This document shows positions 44,745 through 51,991 of a DNA stretch of 64,000 nt, piece after piece (within the stretch, counting starts at the first letter, position 1; every line of letters begins with the position of its first letter). Where the stretch lies: positions 345,332-409,331 of the forward strand of contig CAKTVB010000002.1 in the NCBI GenBank assembly GCA_934621295.1. Reading direction: 5' to 3'. The DNA is from an uncultured Collinsella sp. Its GTDB lineage: Bacteria; Actinomycetota; Coriobacteriia; Coriobacteriales; Coriobacteriaceae. The position numbers and the translations under genes are program-made. The notes under the pieces were generated by a model. It saw only the letters and a program-made list of their open reading frames with translations. It did no database searches and was not told where the DNA came from.

Positions 44745-46088
44745 ATGACCATGCACGCCATAGACCCCACCATCACCCGGGAAACATCAGCCCGCATCGC
44801 GCAGGACCGCGCTACCGTCATTGCCCGCAATGCCGCCAGTTCATGCGGCATCCGAGCCGCTGCGCACAATCCACAGGCAGCATCGCTCGCCTCGACCACC
44901 TTTGATGTGCAGCTCAAGCAGGGCGACATCACCAACCAGAAGCGCTCCGGTCGCTGCTGGATGTTCGCCAGCCTCAATACCATGCGCTACCGCATCATCA
45001 AAAAGCTTGGCATCAAGACCTTTGAGCTTTCGCAGGCATATCCCCTCTTCTGGGATAAATACGAGCGTGCCAACTGGTTCTTCGAAAACATTATCGCCAC
45101 CGCCAATCAAGACCTTGCCGGCCGCGAGGTGTCTTTCCTGCTAGCAGACCCGCTGTGTGACGGAGGCCAGTGGGACATGTTCCGCTCGCTCGTTAAAAAA
45201 TACGGCGTGTGTCCCAAGGAGGCAATGCCAGAAACGGCAAACTCCTCCAATACCCGTGACCTGAATAAATACCTCACCCGCTATCTGCGTGCATGTGCAA
45301 AGAAACTCCGAGAGGCGGTGGCAGGCGGTGCGGGCACAGAAGAGCTGCAGACGATCAAGGACGAGATGCTCTCGGATGTCTACCGCGCGCTTGTAATCTG
45401 CTTGGGCGAGCCGCCCGCGTCGTTTGACGTCCGAATCCGCGATGAGAAGGGCGAACTCAAGGCATCGGGAACCTATACGCCGCAGGAGTTCTTCCGCGAG
45501 TACGTGGACATGGACCTCGATAGCTATATCTCGATCATCAACGCGCCCACGCCCGACAAGCCTTATTGCCGCTCCTACACCGTTAAATACCTGGGAAATG
45601 TCGCCGAAGACGGCGGTGTGCGATACGTAAACCTCCCCATCGAGTCACTCAAGCGCGCGGCGGTAGCGCAAATGCGTGACGGCCTGCCCGTATGGTTTGG
45701 CTCCGACGTGGACCAGGGATTTGATTCCGAGCGCGGTCTGCTCGACCCCGCCTCTGTTGACGTCGATGCGCTCTTTGGCCTGCCTATCGAGGCCGGTCTC
45801 AACAAGGGCGATCGCCTGCAATACGGAGAATCGCTCATGACGCACGCCATGACCCTTCAGGGCGTGAGCCTTGATGAGGAAGGTATGCCAACCTCCTGGC
45901 GCATCGAGAACAGCTGGGGCGATGAACACGGCCGCGACGGTTACGACATCGGATCTGCCAAGTGGTTCGACGAGTATGTCTACCAGGTGGTCGTAGACAA
46001 GAAATACCTCACGCCCGAAGAGCTTGCCGCCTTCGAGAGCGACCCGATCGAGCTTGCCCCCTGGGACCCCATGGGATCTCTCGCCTAG
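44745..46088 (+). CDS. pepC: C1-family aminopeptidase (bleomycin hydrolase/PepC type)
   Basis: A cytosolic cysteine aminopeptidase that trims peptides. The active-site Cys71 lies in KRSGRCWMFASLNTMRYR, the His in MTHAMTLQGV (about 366) and the Asn in RIENSWGDEHG (about 388). The 447-residue length matches the family. ATG 44745 follows TTGGAGACAAAC; a TTG at 44733 is less likely. A TATATT -10-like box lies at 44667. The gene is followed 21 bases later by a REP-like element and then the RAYT gene. Confidence 0.95.
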   Translation: MTMHAIDPTITRETSARIAQDRATVIARNAASSCGIRAAAHNPQAASLASTTFDVQLKQGDITNQKRSGRCWMFASLNTMRYRIIKKLGIKTFELSQAYPLFWDKYERANWFFENIIATANQDLAGREVSFLLADPLCDGGQWDMFRSLVKKYGVCPKEAMPETANSSNTRDLNKYLTRYLRACAKKLREAVAGGAGTEELQTIKDEMLSDVYRALVICLGEPPASFDVRIRDEKGELKASGTYTPQEFFREYVDMDLDSYISIINAPTPDKPYCRSYTVKYLGNVAEDGGVRYVNLPIESLKRAAVAQMRDGLPVWFGSDVDQGFDSERGLLDPASVDVDALFGLPIEAGLNKGDRLQYGESLMTHAMTLQGVSLDEEGMPTSWRIENSWGDEHGRDGYDIGSAKWFDEYVYQVVVDKKYLTPEELAAFESDPIELAPWDPMGSLA

Positions 46089-46109
46089 CCCAACGCCCCG
46101 ACAAGACGA

Positions 46110-46143
46110 TGTGACAAAAAGTCGACAGGTTTATTTCGTCACA
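46110..46143 (+). repeat. REP-like palindromic element, copy 3 (3' flank of RAYT)
   Basis: TGTGACAAAA and TTTCGTCACA around AGTCGACAGGTTTA, with the same single stem mismatch as copy 2. It lies 14 bases from the RAYT stop and, together with copy 4 in the opposite orientation, brackets that gene. Confidence 0.92.
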
Positions 46144-46157
46144 TTTTCATCGGTTCT

Positions 46158-46901
46158 TCACGATCGTTGAATGACGCCCCTGCCAATGCCCGTCAAGCGC
46201 TCCAGCTCACGTATGCTGAAGCCGTGTGCCCTTAAATCTCCCAAAAGGTCATCACGCTCGGGTTTTGGCAGGGCTTTTATCTTCGCGGGACTTGCGATGC
46301 CATGCTCGGTCAAGACCTCAACCACGCGGGGGTCATGGCGAAGCCCCTCCAGCCCCTCCTCCACAGGATCCCATATGGGCAAGATGTTGTTCGTAAAGGC
46401 AACAAAGCCGCGCGGTCCGCCAATCAAATCAAGCACCACAGTCGTATCCGCAAGCCCCTCCTCACCACGCGCGTACTGGCCATAGCTGCTCCATCGATAA
46501 CGCCAGGAAGGTTCAATACCGGCTTTTTGCGGGTTATCGTGAATATAGCGCACGGTCTCGAGCAACTGCGCATCGCTCTTGATCGGCTCACTCCAAAATC
46601 TCGCATCAAAAAGATGACCAGAATGACCCGTCTTGCGATTGTATATACGCGCATATGACGAGAGAACCGCTTGAAAAGCAGCAGACAGTGCTTGTTCTCG
46701 ATCGAGTAACGCCAGATGAAAATGATTGCCCATCAGACACCACGCGATAACAACGATATGCTTTTGCGCAAAAACCTCCTTGAGCTTCTGCAGCAAGAGA
46801 AGCCGGTCATCATCGTCCTCGAAAATCAACTGGCGACCATTGCCACGAGCGATTGCGTGATAGTAGCCAGATTCCGACATTTTGCGCGCGTCTGTTGCCA
46901 T
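46158..46901 (-). CDS. REP-associated tyrosine transposase (RAYT, Y1 HUH family)
   Basis: A 247-residue single-copy, IS200-like Y1 HUH nuclease. The HUH motif is His60-Phe-His62 in LMGNHFHLAL. YARIYNRKTGHSGHLFDARF is the typical RAYT segment, and VRYIHDNPQKAG contains the likely catalytic Tyr119. YRWSSYGQY follows, and a C-terminal helix-turn-helix (GFSIRELERLTGIGRGVIQ) resembles the DnaA-type tail of some RAYTs. GGGGAAGG precedes the ATG. It is bracketed by REP-like elements at 46110 and 47157 in opposite orientation. In known systems RAYTs bind and cut REP palindromes and are vertically inherited. Confidence 0.9.
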   Translation of the reverse strand: MATDARKMSESGYYHAIARGNGRQLIFEDDDDRLLLLQKLKEVFAQKHIVVIAWCLMGNHFHLALLDREQALSAAFQAVLSSYARIYNRKTGHSGHLFDARFWSEPIKSDAQLLETVRYIHDNPQKAGIEPSWRYRWSSYGQYARGEEGLADTTVVLDLIGGPRGFVAFTNNILPIWDPVEEGLEGLRHDPRVVEVLTEHGIASPAKIKALPKPERDDLLGDLRAHGFSIRELERLTGIGRGVIQRS

Positions 46902-47084
46902 AATGCCTTCCCCTCAGTTAATTGCATTTGACCACAGATTAGAAAAAAGCAGCTTTTAACAGGGAAAACAATGGCGAACGGTATCTGCGGAAATTCCGTG
47001 CCTTCAAATAAAAAAGACCGCAACATCTAACGCAAATCAAACATAGCCGCTTGCAAGGGCCAAACAGCACGGCGCCAAACAAAA

Positions 47085-47112
47085 GGACCCGCCGATAATT
47101 CACGGCGAGTCC
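47085..47112 (-). terminator. Terminator-like hairpin downstream of the first PfkB gene
   Basis: Minus-strand GGACTCGCCG and CGGCGGGTCC with one mismatch, followed by TTTTGTTT, about 80 bases after the PfkB stop and past REP-like copy 4. Confidence 0.6.
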
Positions 47113-47156
47113 ATATCTCAAAGGCCATATTCAGCAAAAATCGGCGAACGGCAGAA

Positions 47157-47190
47157 TGTGACAAAATAAACCTGTCGTCTTTTTGTCACG
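47157..47190 (-). repeat. REP-like palindromic element, copy 4 (5' flank of RAYT)
   Basis: Minus-strand GTGACAAAA and TTTTGTCAC around AGACGACAGGTTTA (one loop base differs from copy 1). It begins one base after the PfkB stop, in the sense direction, and lies 255 bases upstream of the RAYT start. Confidence 0.92.
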
Positions 47191-47191
47191 C

Positions 47192-48121
47192 TTAGGCAAT
47201 CGCGCGAACCTCGACATGCTGGCGGTACTCCTCCACCTTGGCAAAATCGCCCTGGCCGGCGCATTCAACAACGTTGGCTCCCGTCGCCATGGCCAGGCGC
47301 AGAGCATCCTCAACGCGCTCGGGATCGTCGTGCCACATAGACAGGAACGCCGCGAGCGTGGAATCGCCCGCGCAAACCGTCGAAAGCACCTTTACCGGCG
47401 CCGTGCAGCGCGCATACCAGATATGCTGGCCATTGGAGAAATACGCACCCTTGCCGCCAAGCGTGAGCAGCGCGTTCTTGGCGCCCTTCTTGTGAAGCTC
47501 AGCCATAGCATCCACAACCGTCTGCTCGTCATCCAGCGAAACTTCGAGACCGAAGATATCGAGCAACTCATCGTCATTGGGCTTGATGAGCAACGGCTCC
47601 TCGGCAATAAGATCGGACAGCTGATGGCTCGAGATATCGAGCACGAACTCCGCACCGCGGGCCTTAACGCGCGAGATAACCTGAGCGAGAAAATCTTCGG
47701 ACGTATGCGGCGGCAACGAACCGGAAATGACCAGGCATTCCATATCCTCAAGCGTGTCAATCAGATCGTACATCTCCTGCTCGTTGGCAGGGTTCACCGC
47801 AGCGCCGGCATTCACCATGTTGAACTCACGGTCCTGAGCGTTAAGAAACACGTTTACGCGCGTGATGCCATCGGTCCACACGGGATGCACGTCAACGCCC
47901 TTAGCCTCAGCGCCCTCAACGATATAGCGGCCGGAAAAGCCAGCAAAGAAGCCAAGGATGGCGGTATCTTTACCAAAATGATGCAGAGCAAAAGAAACAT
48001 TCAGGCCCTTGCCGTTTGGGCTGTAAACGGCGTCGCGCGTGCGCGTGACGCAGTTGGGCTCCAAGCCATCGCACGTGATGTTGTAGTCGATGGCAGGATT
48101 TGCGGTAAGGGTGTAGATCAT
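47192..48121 (-). CDS. PfkB-family 1-phosphofructokinase/tagatose-6-phosphate kinase, paralogue 1
   Basis: A 309-residue sugar-phosphate kinase of the FruK/LacC branch. The start MIYTLTANPAIDYNITCDGL, the SPNGKGLNVSFALHHFG segment, WTDGITRVN and the C-terminal VCAGDSTLAAFLSMW (catalytic Asp of the GAGD-type motif, with Cys for the first Gly) are all present. It probably phosphorylates fructose-1-phosphate from the PTS permease, though tagatose-6-phosphate is possible. AAGGAGACATT precedes the ATG. The second paralogue lies just upstream. Confidence 0.9.
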   Translation of the reverse strand: MIYTLTANPAIDYNITCDGLEPNCVTRTRDAVYSPNGKGLNVSFALHHFGKDTAILGFFAGFSGRYIVEGAEAKGVDVHPVWTDGITRVNVFLNAQDREFNMVNAGAAVNPANEQEMYDLIDTLEDMECLVISGSLPPHTSEDFLAQVISRVKARGAEFVLDISSHQLSDLIAEEPLLIKPNDDELLDIFGLEVSLDDEQTVVDAMAELHKKGAKNALLTLGGKGAYFSNGQHIWYARCTAPVKVLSTVCAGDSTLAAFLSMWHDDPERVEDALRLAMATGANVVECAGQGDFAKVEEYRQHVEVRAIA

Positions 48122-48340
48122 AATGTCTCCTTTGTATGGTCCACGAGGCGAAATTGCTGTGAAAAACCGGTCTTAGCGTACCAAATCGAAGACCTGCGAA
48201 AGCCCTGTCCAAAAACAAACAAACACGACGAAAAACGAAAGAAGGGCAACGACGCATGGCAGCCTCAGGCAAAACGACATCACTTCATCTACCTGCATAA
48301 ACTCCTGCCAACGGTCGATTTGGACCCGTAAACGGTAACA

Positions 48341-48374
48341 TGTGACAAAATAAACCTGTCGACTTTTTGTCACA
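48341..48374 (-). repeat. REP-like palindromic element, copy 5
   Basis: On the minus strand identical in all 34 bases to copy 1. It lies 90 bases after the second PfkB stop, in the sense direction. Confidence 0.92.
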
Positions 48375-48379
48375 TGGAT

Positions 48380-48428
48380 AAGGCCGGGGGCCATAGGGGG
48401 GATATGGCACCCGGCCTTAAAGACCGAA
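48380..48428 (-). terminator. GC-rich hairpin after the second PfkB gene
   Basis: AAGGCCGGG-GGCCATA and its complement (one mismatch) form a 16-position stem 36 bases after the stop. No T-run follows, so termination is uncertain. Confidence 0.55.
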
Positions 48429-48463
48429 CAATATGTTTGGAAACGAGGCGGCAGCCCCAGGCC

Positions 48464-49396
48464 CTACAGGCGAGGAAGCTTACGAACCTCGATGCGCTTG
48501 CTGTACTCGTCAACATGCGAGAAGTCGCCCAAGCCAACGCTTTCGGCAACGTTTGCGCCGGTAGCAAGAGCGAGCTTCAAAGCGGTCTCAACGTTCTCGC
48601 GATCGTTGTACCACATGGTGAGGAACGCAGCGAGCGTGCAGTCGCCAGCGCACACGGAAGAAACCAGCTTGATGTTGAACTGGCGCTTGGCGTACCAGAT
48701 GTCCTCGCCGTTAGAGAAGTACGCAGAACCACGGCTGCCCATCGTGAGCAGCACATTCTGGACGCCCACCTCGTGAGCCATCGCCAAAGCGCGACGAGCA
48801 TCGTCATCGGTGTCGATGGTGACCCCAAAGATCTCGCGCATCTCGTGATGGTTGGGCTTGATAAGCAGCGGCTTCTTAGAGGCCAGCGTCTTGAGCTTGG
48901 AGCTGGAGAGGTCGAGAACCACATCGGCACCGCGAGCGTGAGCATGCTCAACAACCTGATCGAGGAAATCTGGAGAGGCCTTGGGCGGCACAGAACCGGA
49001 GACAACAAGGCAATCGAGATTTCCAGCGGTATCCAAAATGTTGTAGAGCTCCTGCTGAGCCTGCGGAGTAAGCGGAGCGCCCGGGTTCAAAACGCCGTAC
49101 TCGTGCTCGCCATCATTGAGGTAGGAGTTGATACGGGTAATGCCGTCGGTCCACACCGGGCGGCACAGGCAGCCCATGTTCATGGTCTCGTCAACGATGA
49201 AGCGACCGGTAAAACCGGCAAAGAAACCGAGTGCGACGGAGTCGACACCAAATTTCTTAAGGGCAAACGATACGTCCAGACCCTTGCCATTGGGCGTGTA
49301 GCTAGCATTGCTCGAACGAATATTTTCGTCGGGCACGAGCGTCTGGCAGGAAACCGTCATATCGACGGCCGGGTTAGCGGTTAGCGTGTAAAACAT
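48464..49396 (-). CDS. PfkB-family 1-phosphofructokinase-like kinase, paralogue 2
   Basis: A 310-residue paralogue of the neighbouring kinase. It has MFYTLTANPAVDMTVSCQTL, YTPNGKGLDVSFALKKFG, WTDGITRIN, LLIKPNHHEMREIFGV and SVCAGDCTLAAFLTMW, where the GAGDS motif reads CAGDC. The likely substrate is fructose-1-phosphate or a related ketose phosphate. The ATG at 49396 has GGGGGA upstream; an in-frame extension to 49444 lacks support. It lies 90 bases downstream of ptsI and could be part of the PTS transcript. Confidence 0.9.
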   Translation of the reverse strand: MFYTLTANPAVDMTVSCQTLVPDENIRSSNASYTPNGKGLDVSFALKKFGVDSVALGFFAGFTGRFIVDETMNMGCLCRPVWTDGITRINSYLNDGEHEYGVLNPGAPLTPQAQQELYNILDTAGNLDCLVVSGSVPPKASPDFLDQVVEHAHARGADVVLDLSSSKLKTLASKKPLLIKPNHHEMREIFGVTIDTDDDARRALAMAHEVGVQNVLLTMGSRGSAYFSNGEDIWYAKRQFNIKLVSSVCAGDCTLAAFLTMWYNDRENVETALKLALATGANVAESVGLGDFSHVDEYSKRIEVRKLPRL

Positions 49397-49486
49397 AGGT
49401 CCCCCTAACTTAAATACAAGGTCGTACGGCATGGGTATCCACACCGTACGACCTCGCAGATTACCTATCTCATGACCTACGCACGA

Positions 49487-51190
49487 TTAACGAGCGTTGG
49501 CCTCGAGAAGCGCCTTGACCTCTTCGGCGGTGTCGAGCGCCAGAGCCTTCTCGGCAAGAGCATCGGCATCGGCCTTGGACCACTGGGAGATGGTCTTGCG
49601 GGCGCGCAGGATGCTCGGCGCAGACATGGAGAACTCCTCCAGGCCAAAGGAGATGAGCACCGGCTCCAGCAGAGGATCGGCAGCGGCCTCGCCGCACATA
49701 CCAACCATGATGCCAGCCTTGACGCCGCTCTCGATGATGTTCTTGAGCGAGCGGAGAACGGCCGGGTAGTACACCTGGTAGAGGTTGGAAATGGTGTCGT
49801 TGCCACGGTCGGCGCACATGGTGTAGCCGATCAGGTCGTTGGTGCCGATGGAGAAGAAGTCGGCCTCCTGGGCCAGCTTGTCGGCGATGAGGGAGGCGGC
49901 AGGCGTCTCGACCATGATGCCGACCTCGATGTTCTCGTCGAAGTCGACGCCCTCGGCCTTGAGCTCGGCCTTGCACTCCTCGACGAGAGCCTTGACGGCG
50001 CGAACCTCTTCGACGCAGGTGACGAGCGGGATCATGATCTTGACGTCACCAAAGGCGCTGGCACGCAGCAGGGCGCGCAGCTGGACCTTGTACTGATCGG
50101 GGTTGGCCAGGCAATAGCGCACGGCGCGGAAGCCCATGAAGGGATTCTCTTCCTTGACCATGTGCAGGTACGGAATCTCCTTGTCGCCGCCCACATCGAG
50201 CGTACGGATGATGACGGGGTTGCCCTTGAGAGCCGTGGCGACCTTGCGGTAAGCCTCGAACTGCTCGTTCTCGGAAGGAAGCTCCTTGGCGTCCATGAAC
50301 AGGAACTCGGAGCGGAACAGGCCGATAGCCTCTGCATCGTGCTCGAGAGCAGCGGTAACGTCGTCGGGGCTACCGATGTTGCAGGCGAGGATCTTCTTCA
50401 CGCCGTCGGCGGTGACGGTCTCCTTGCCGCGATAGGCCTCAAGAGCCTTCTTCTCGGCAGCGAAGGCCTCGGCGCGGGCGGTGTAGTCGGCAAGGGTGGC
50501 CTCGTCGGGATCGGCGACGACAACGCCCTTGGAGCCGTCGACGATGACGGTCATGCCGTTCGTAAGCTCGGTGCAGGAATTCTCGACGGAAAGGACCGCA
50601 GGGATCTCGAGAGCGCGAGCGATGATGGCGGAGTGAGAGGTACGACCGCCGGTCTCGGTAACGATAGCGGCAACGTTCTTCTTGTCGATGGTAGCCGTCA
50701 TGGAAGGCGTGAGGTCATGCACGCAGATGACGGTGCCGGCGGGCAGCACGGAGAGGTCGACAACCTCGCGGCCCAGCAGCTCGGCCAGAAGACCGGTGCG
50801 GATGTCGGCGATGTCGGCGGCGCGCAGACGGAACATCTCGTCATCCATGGAGAGGAACATGTTCTCGAACATGGTGGTGGTGTCGACGAGTGCCTGCTCA
50901 GCGCAGGTGCCGGCGTCGATAGCCTGGTTGATCTGATCGCTCATGCCGGGGTCTTGAGCCAGCGCGATGTGACCAATCATGATCTCGGCTTCGTGCTCGC
51001 CCACAGAAATCTTCATGGCCTCAGCCTGGGCCTCGGTCTTCTGGCAGAAGACGTCGAGAGCCTTGGCGTAGCGCTCCTTCTCGGCGGCAGCGTCCTCGAC
51101 GGCGTGTGCCTCAAAGCTCAGATCGGGCTCGACAGCAACGGCAACGGTGCCGATACCGATACCCTCGGAAGCGTTTACTCCCTTGTACAT
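49487..51190 (-). CDS. ptsI: Phosphoenolpyruvate-protein phosphotransferase (enzyme I)
   Basis: Enzyme I takes phosphate from PEP and passes it to HPr. The 567-residue protein has the phospho-His domain with His186 in GGRTSHSAIIARALEIPAVL, and the C-terminal PEP-binding barrel with the conserved GTNDLIGYTMCADR and the VGMCGEAAADP segment. ATG 51190 is preceded by GAGAGGA; a frame reaching 51262 has no ribosome site. It follows ptsH by 150 bases containing GC-rich hairpins, which may set different amounts of HPr and enzyme I. Confidence 0.97.
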   Translation of the reverse strand: MYKGVNASEGIGIGTVAVAVEPDLSFEAHAVEDAAAEKERYAKALDVFCQKTEAQAEAMKISVGEHEAEIMIGHIALAQDPGMSDQINQAIDAGTCAEQALVDTTTMFENMFLSMDDEMFRLRAADIADIRTGLLAELLGREVVDLSVLPAGTVICVHDLTPSMTATIDKKNVAAIVTETGGRTSHSAIIARALEIPAVLSVENSCTELTNGMTVIVDGSKGVVVADPDEATLADYTARAEAFAAEKKALEAYRGKETVTADGVKKILACNIGSPDDVTAALEHDAEAIGLFRSEFLFMDAKELPSENEQFEAYRKVATALKGNPVIIRTLDVGGDKEIPYLHMVKEENPFMGFRAVRYCLANPDQYKVQLRALLRASAFGDVKIMIPLVTCVEEVRAVKALVEECKAELKAEGVDFDENIEVGIMVETPAASLIADKLAQEADFFSIGTNDLIGYTMCADRGNDTISNLYQVYYPAVLRSLKNIIESGVKAGIMVGMCGEAAADPLLEPVLISFGLEEFSMSAPSILRARKTISQWSKADADALAEKALALDTAEEVKALLEANAR

Positions 51191-51209
51191 GCAGATGTCC
51201 TCTCTCTTT

Positions 51210-51228
51210 GGCGCCCCCGTCGGGCGCC
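51210..51228 (-). promoter_or_regulatory. Hairpin ahead of ptsI
   Basis: GGCGCCC-CCGTC-GGGCGCC, a 7-bp stem just upstream of the ptsI ribosome site. It may modulate translation or be an RNA-processing site. Confidence 0.35.
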
Positions 51229-51270
51229 CCTCTCTTCTTGGTGCCCAGATGCGGCACCGCATAAAATAAC

Positions 51271-51303
51271 GCAGGCACCCACCCTCGTGAGGCCGGCACC
51301 TGC
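51271..51303 (-). terminator. Weak terminator-like hairpin after ptsH
   Basis: Minus-strand GCAGGTGCC and GGTGCCTGC pair with two G-U steps, followed by TTATTTT. Could attenuate read-through from ptsH into ptsI. Confidence 0.4.
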
Positions 51304-51340
51304 GCTATGTTACCTAAAGATATGGCCCATGGTGTTTGAG

Positions 51341-51619
51341 CTACTCGCCCAGGCCGCTCTTGATGAGCTCGATGGCAGTGGACAGGGCGTCGGCCTCGTC
51401 CTCGCCGTCGCAGCGAATCTCAACCTCGACGCCGCTCTTAATGCCGGCAGCCATCAAAGCCATGGGGCTCTTGCCGTTGACCTCGCGAGTGGAACCCTCG
51501 TCGTTGACCGCAACAACCTTCACGTCGCATGCGAACTTGCCCATGGTGGACGCGAACAGACCGGCGGGACGCATATGCAGGCCCTGGGGGTTGATGAGGG
51601 TGACCTTCTCGGAAACCAT
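51341..51619 (-). CDS. ptsH: HPr phosphocarrier protein
   Basis: HPr relays phosphate from enzyme I to the sugar-specific EII proteins. ATG 51619 (AAGGAG five bases upstream) gives 92 residues. His15 lies in QGLHMRPAGLFAS (usual GLHARPA). The regulatory-serine region is GKSPMALMAAG (usual KSIMGVMSLG), with the Ser at 51 rather than 46 because of a five-residue loop insertion. Whether this Ser is phosphorylated by an HPr kinase cannot be told; no hprK is in the window. Confidence 0.95.
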   Translation of the reverse strand: MVSEKVTLINPQGLHMRPAGLFASTMGKFACDVKVVAVNDEGSTREVNGKSPMALMAAGIKSGVEVEIRCDGEDEADALSTAIELIKSGLGE

Positions 51620-51720
51620 GACGACTCCTTCTTTAACCAATCACGCGCGGCGTGCGGCCGTGCGCGAAACATACCTCGGATAGTTTACCTCAAAGAGAGG
51701 GCAACCCCCAAGTATGCTAG

Positions 51721-51743
51721 AAGACATCAGGTTTATTTACACA
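51721..51743 (+). repeat. Possible decayed REP-like element
   Basis: AAGACATCAGGTTTATTTAC followed by ACA keeps CAGGTTTATTT and a CACA end of the family but has lost the left arm. Only partial similarity. Confidence 0.35.
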
Positions 51744-51886
51744 CCCGGCTGCGATTGGAAGAAAAAAGCTGCTCAACGGTGAAGTGCGTGTAATCGCGTG
51801 GCATAACAAGGCTGCCGGCCTTCCGGCGCTACCAGACGCTTTCTGTCGTAGCGCAAACGGATGAAAACACCAGGTAAACGGCAAAA

Positions 51887-51920
51887 TGTGACAGAATAAA
51901 CCTGTCGTTTTTCTGTCACA
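51887..51920 (-). repeat. REP-like palindromic element, copy 6 (compensatory variant)
   Basis: Minus-strand TGTGACAGAA and TTCTGTCACA around AAACGACAGGTTTA. Both stem arms differ from the other copies at the paired position (A to G, T to C), preserving the 10-bp stem. It lies 3' of the fructose permease in the sense direction. Confidence 0.92.
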
Positions 51921-51925
51921 TCATG

Positions 51926-51963
51926 AAAAAAGGCGCGCCGCAGGGTGGACCTGCGACGCGCCT
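51926..51963 (-). terminator. Rho-independent terminator after the fructose permease
   Basis: Minus-strand AGGCGCGTCGCAGG pairs with CTGCGGCGCGCCT (one mismatch), followed by six T. Confidence 0.8.
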
Positions 51964-51991
51964 GCTAGGCGATGTTTTGCGCTAGATGTCG

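Larger units (their letters stand above)
48122..48463. other. Intergenic region between the two PfkB genes
   Basis: 342 bases without a gene. It holds a GC-rich hairpin (48380-48428) and REP-like copy 5 (48341-48374). The remaining stretch to 48121, AC-rich on the plus strand, probably contains the promoter of the downstream PfkB gene, but no clear -10/-35 pair stands out. Confidence 0.6.
51620..51991. other. Intergenic region between fructose permease and ptsH
   Basis: 372 bases with no gene. From right to left it holds the permease terminator (51926-51963), REP-like copy 6 (51887-51920), a probable decayed REP copy (51721-51743) and the ptsH upstream region, where a minus-strand TTGGGG-N18-TAAACT is a weak promoter candidate. 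Confidence 0.6.

Noticed and set aside
40716..48374. Treating all REP-like copies as ordinary Rho-independent terminators
   Set aside because: The loop is more conserved than a terminator needs, no consistent T-run follows, one copy is in a divergent promoter region, and separate terminators exist beside several copies.
40716..51920. CRISPR array formed by the repeated elements
   Set aside because: The copies are 1-4 kb apart with genes between them, occur in both orientations, and no cas genes are present.
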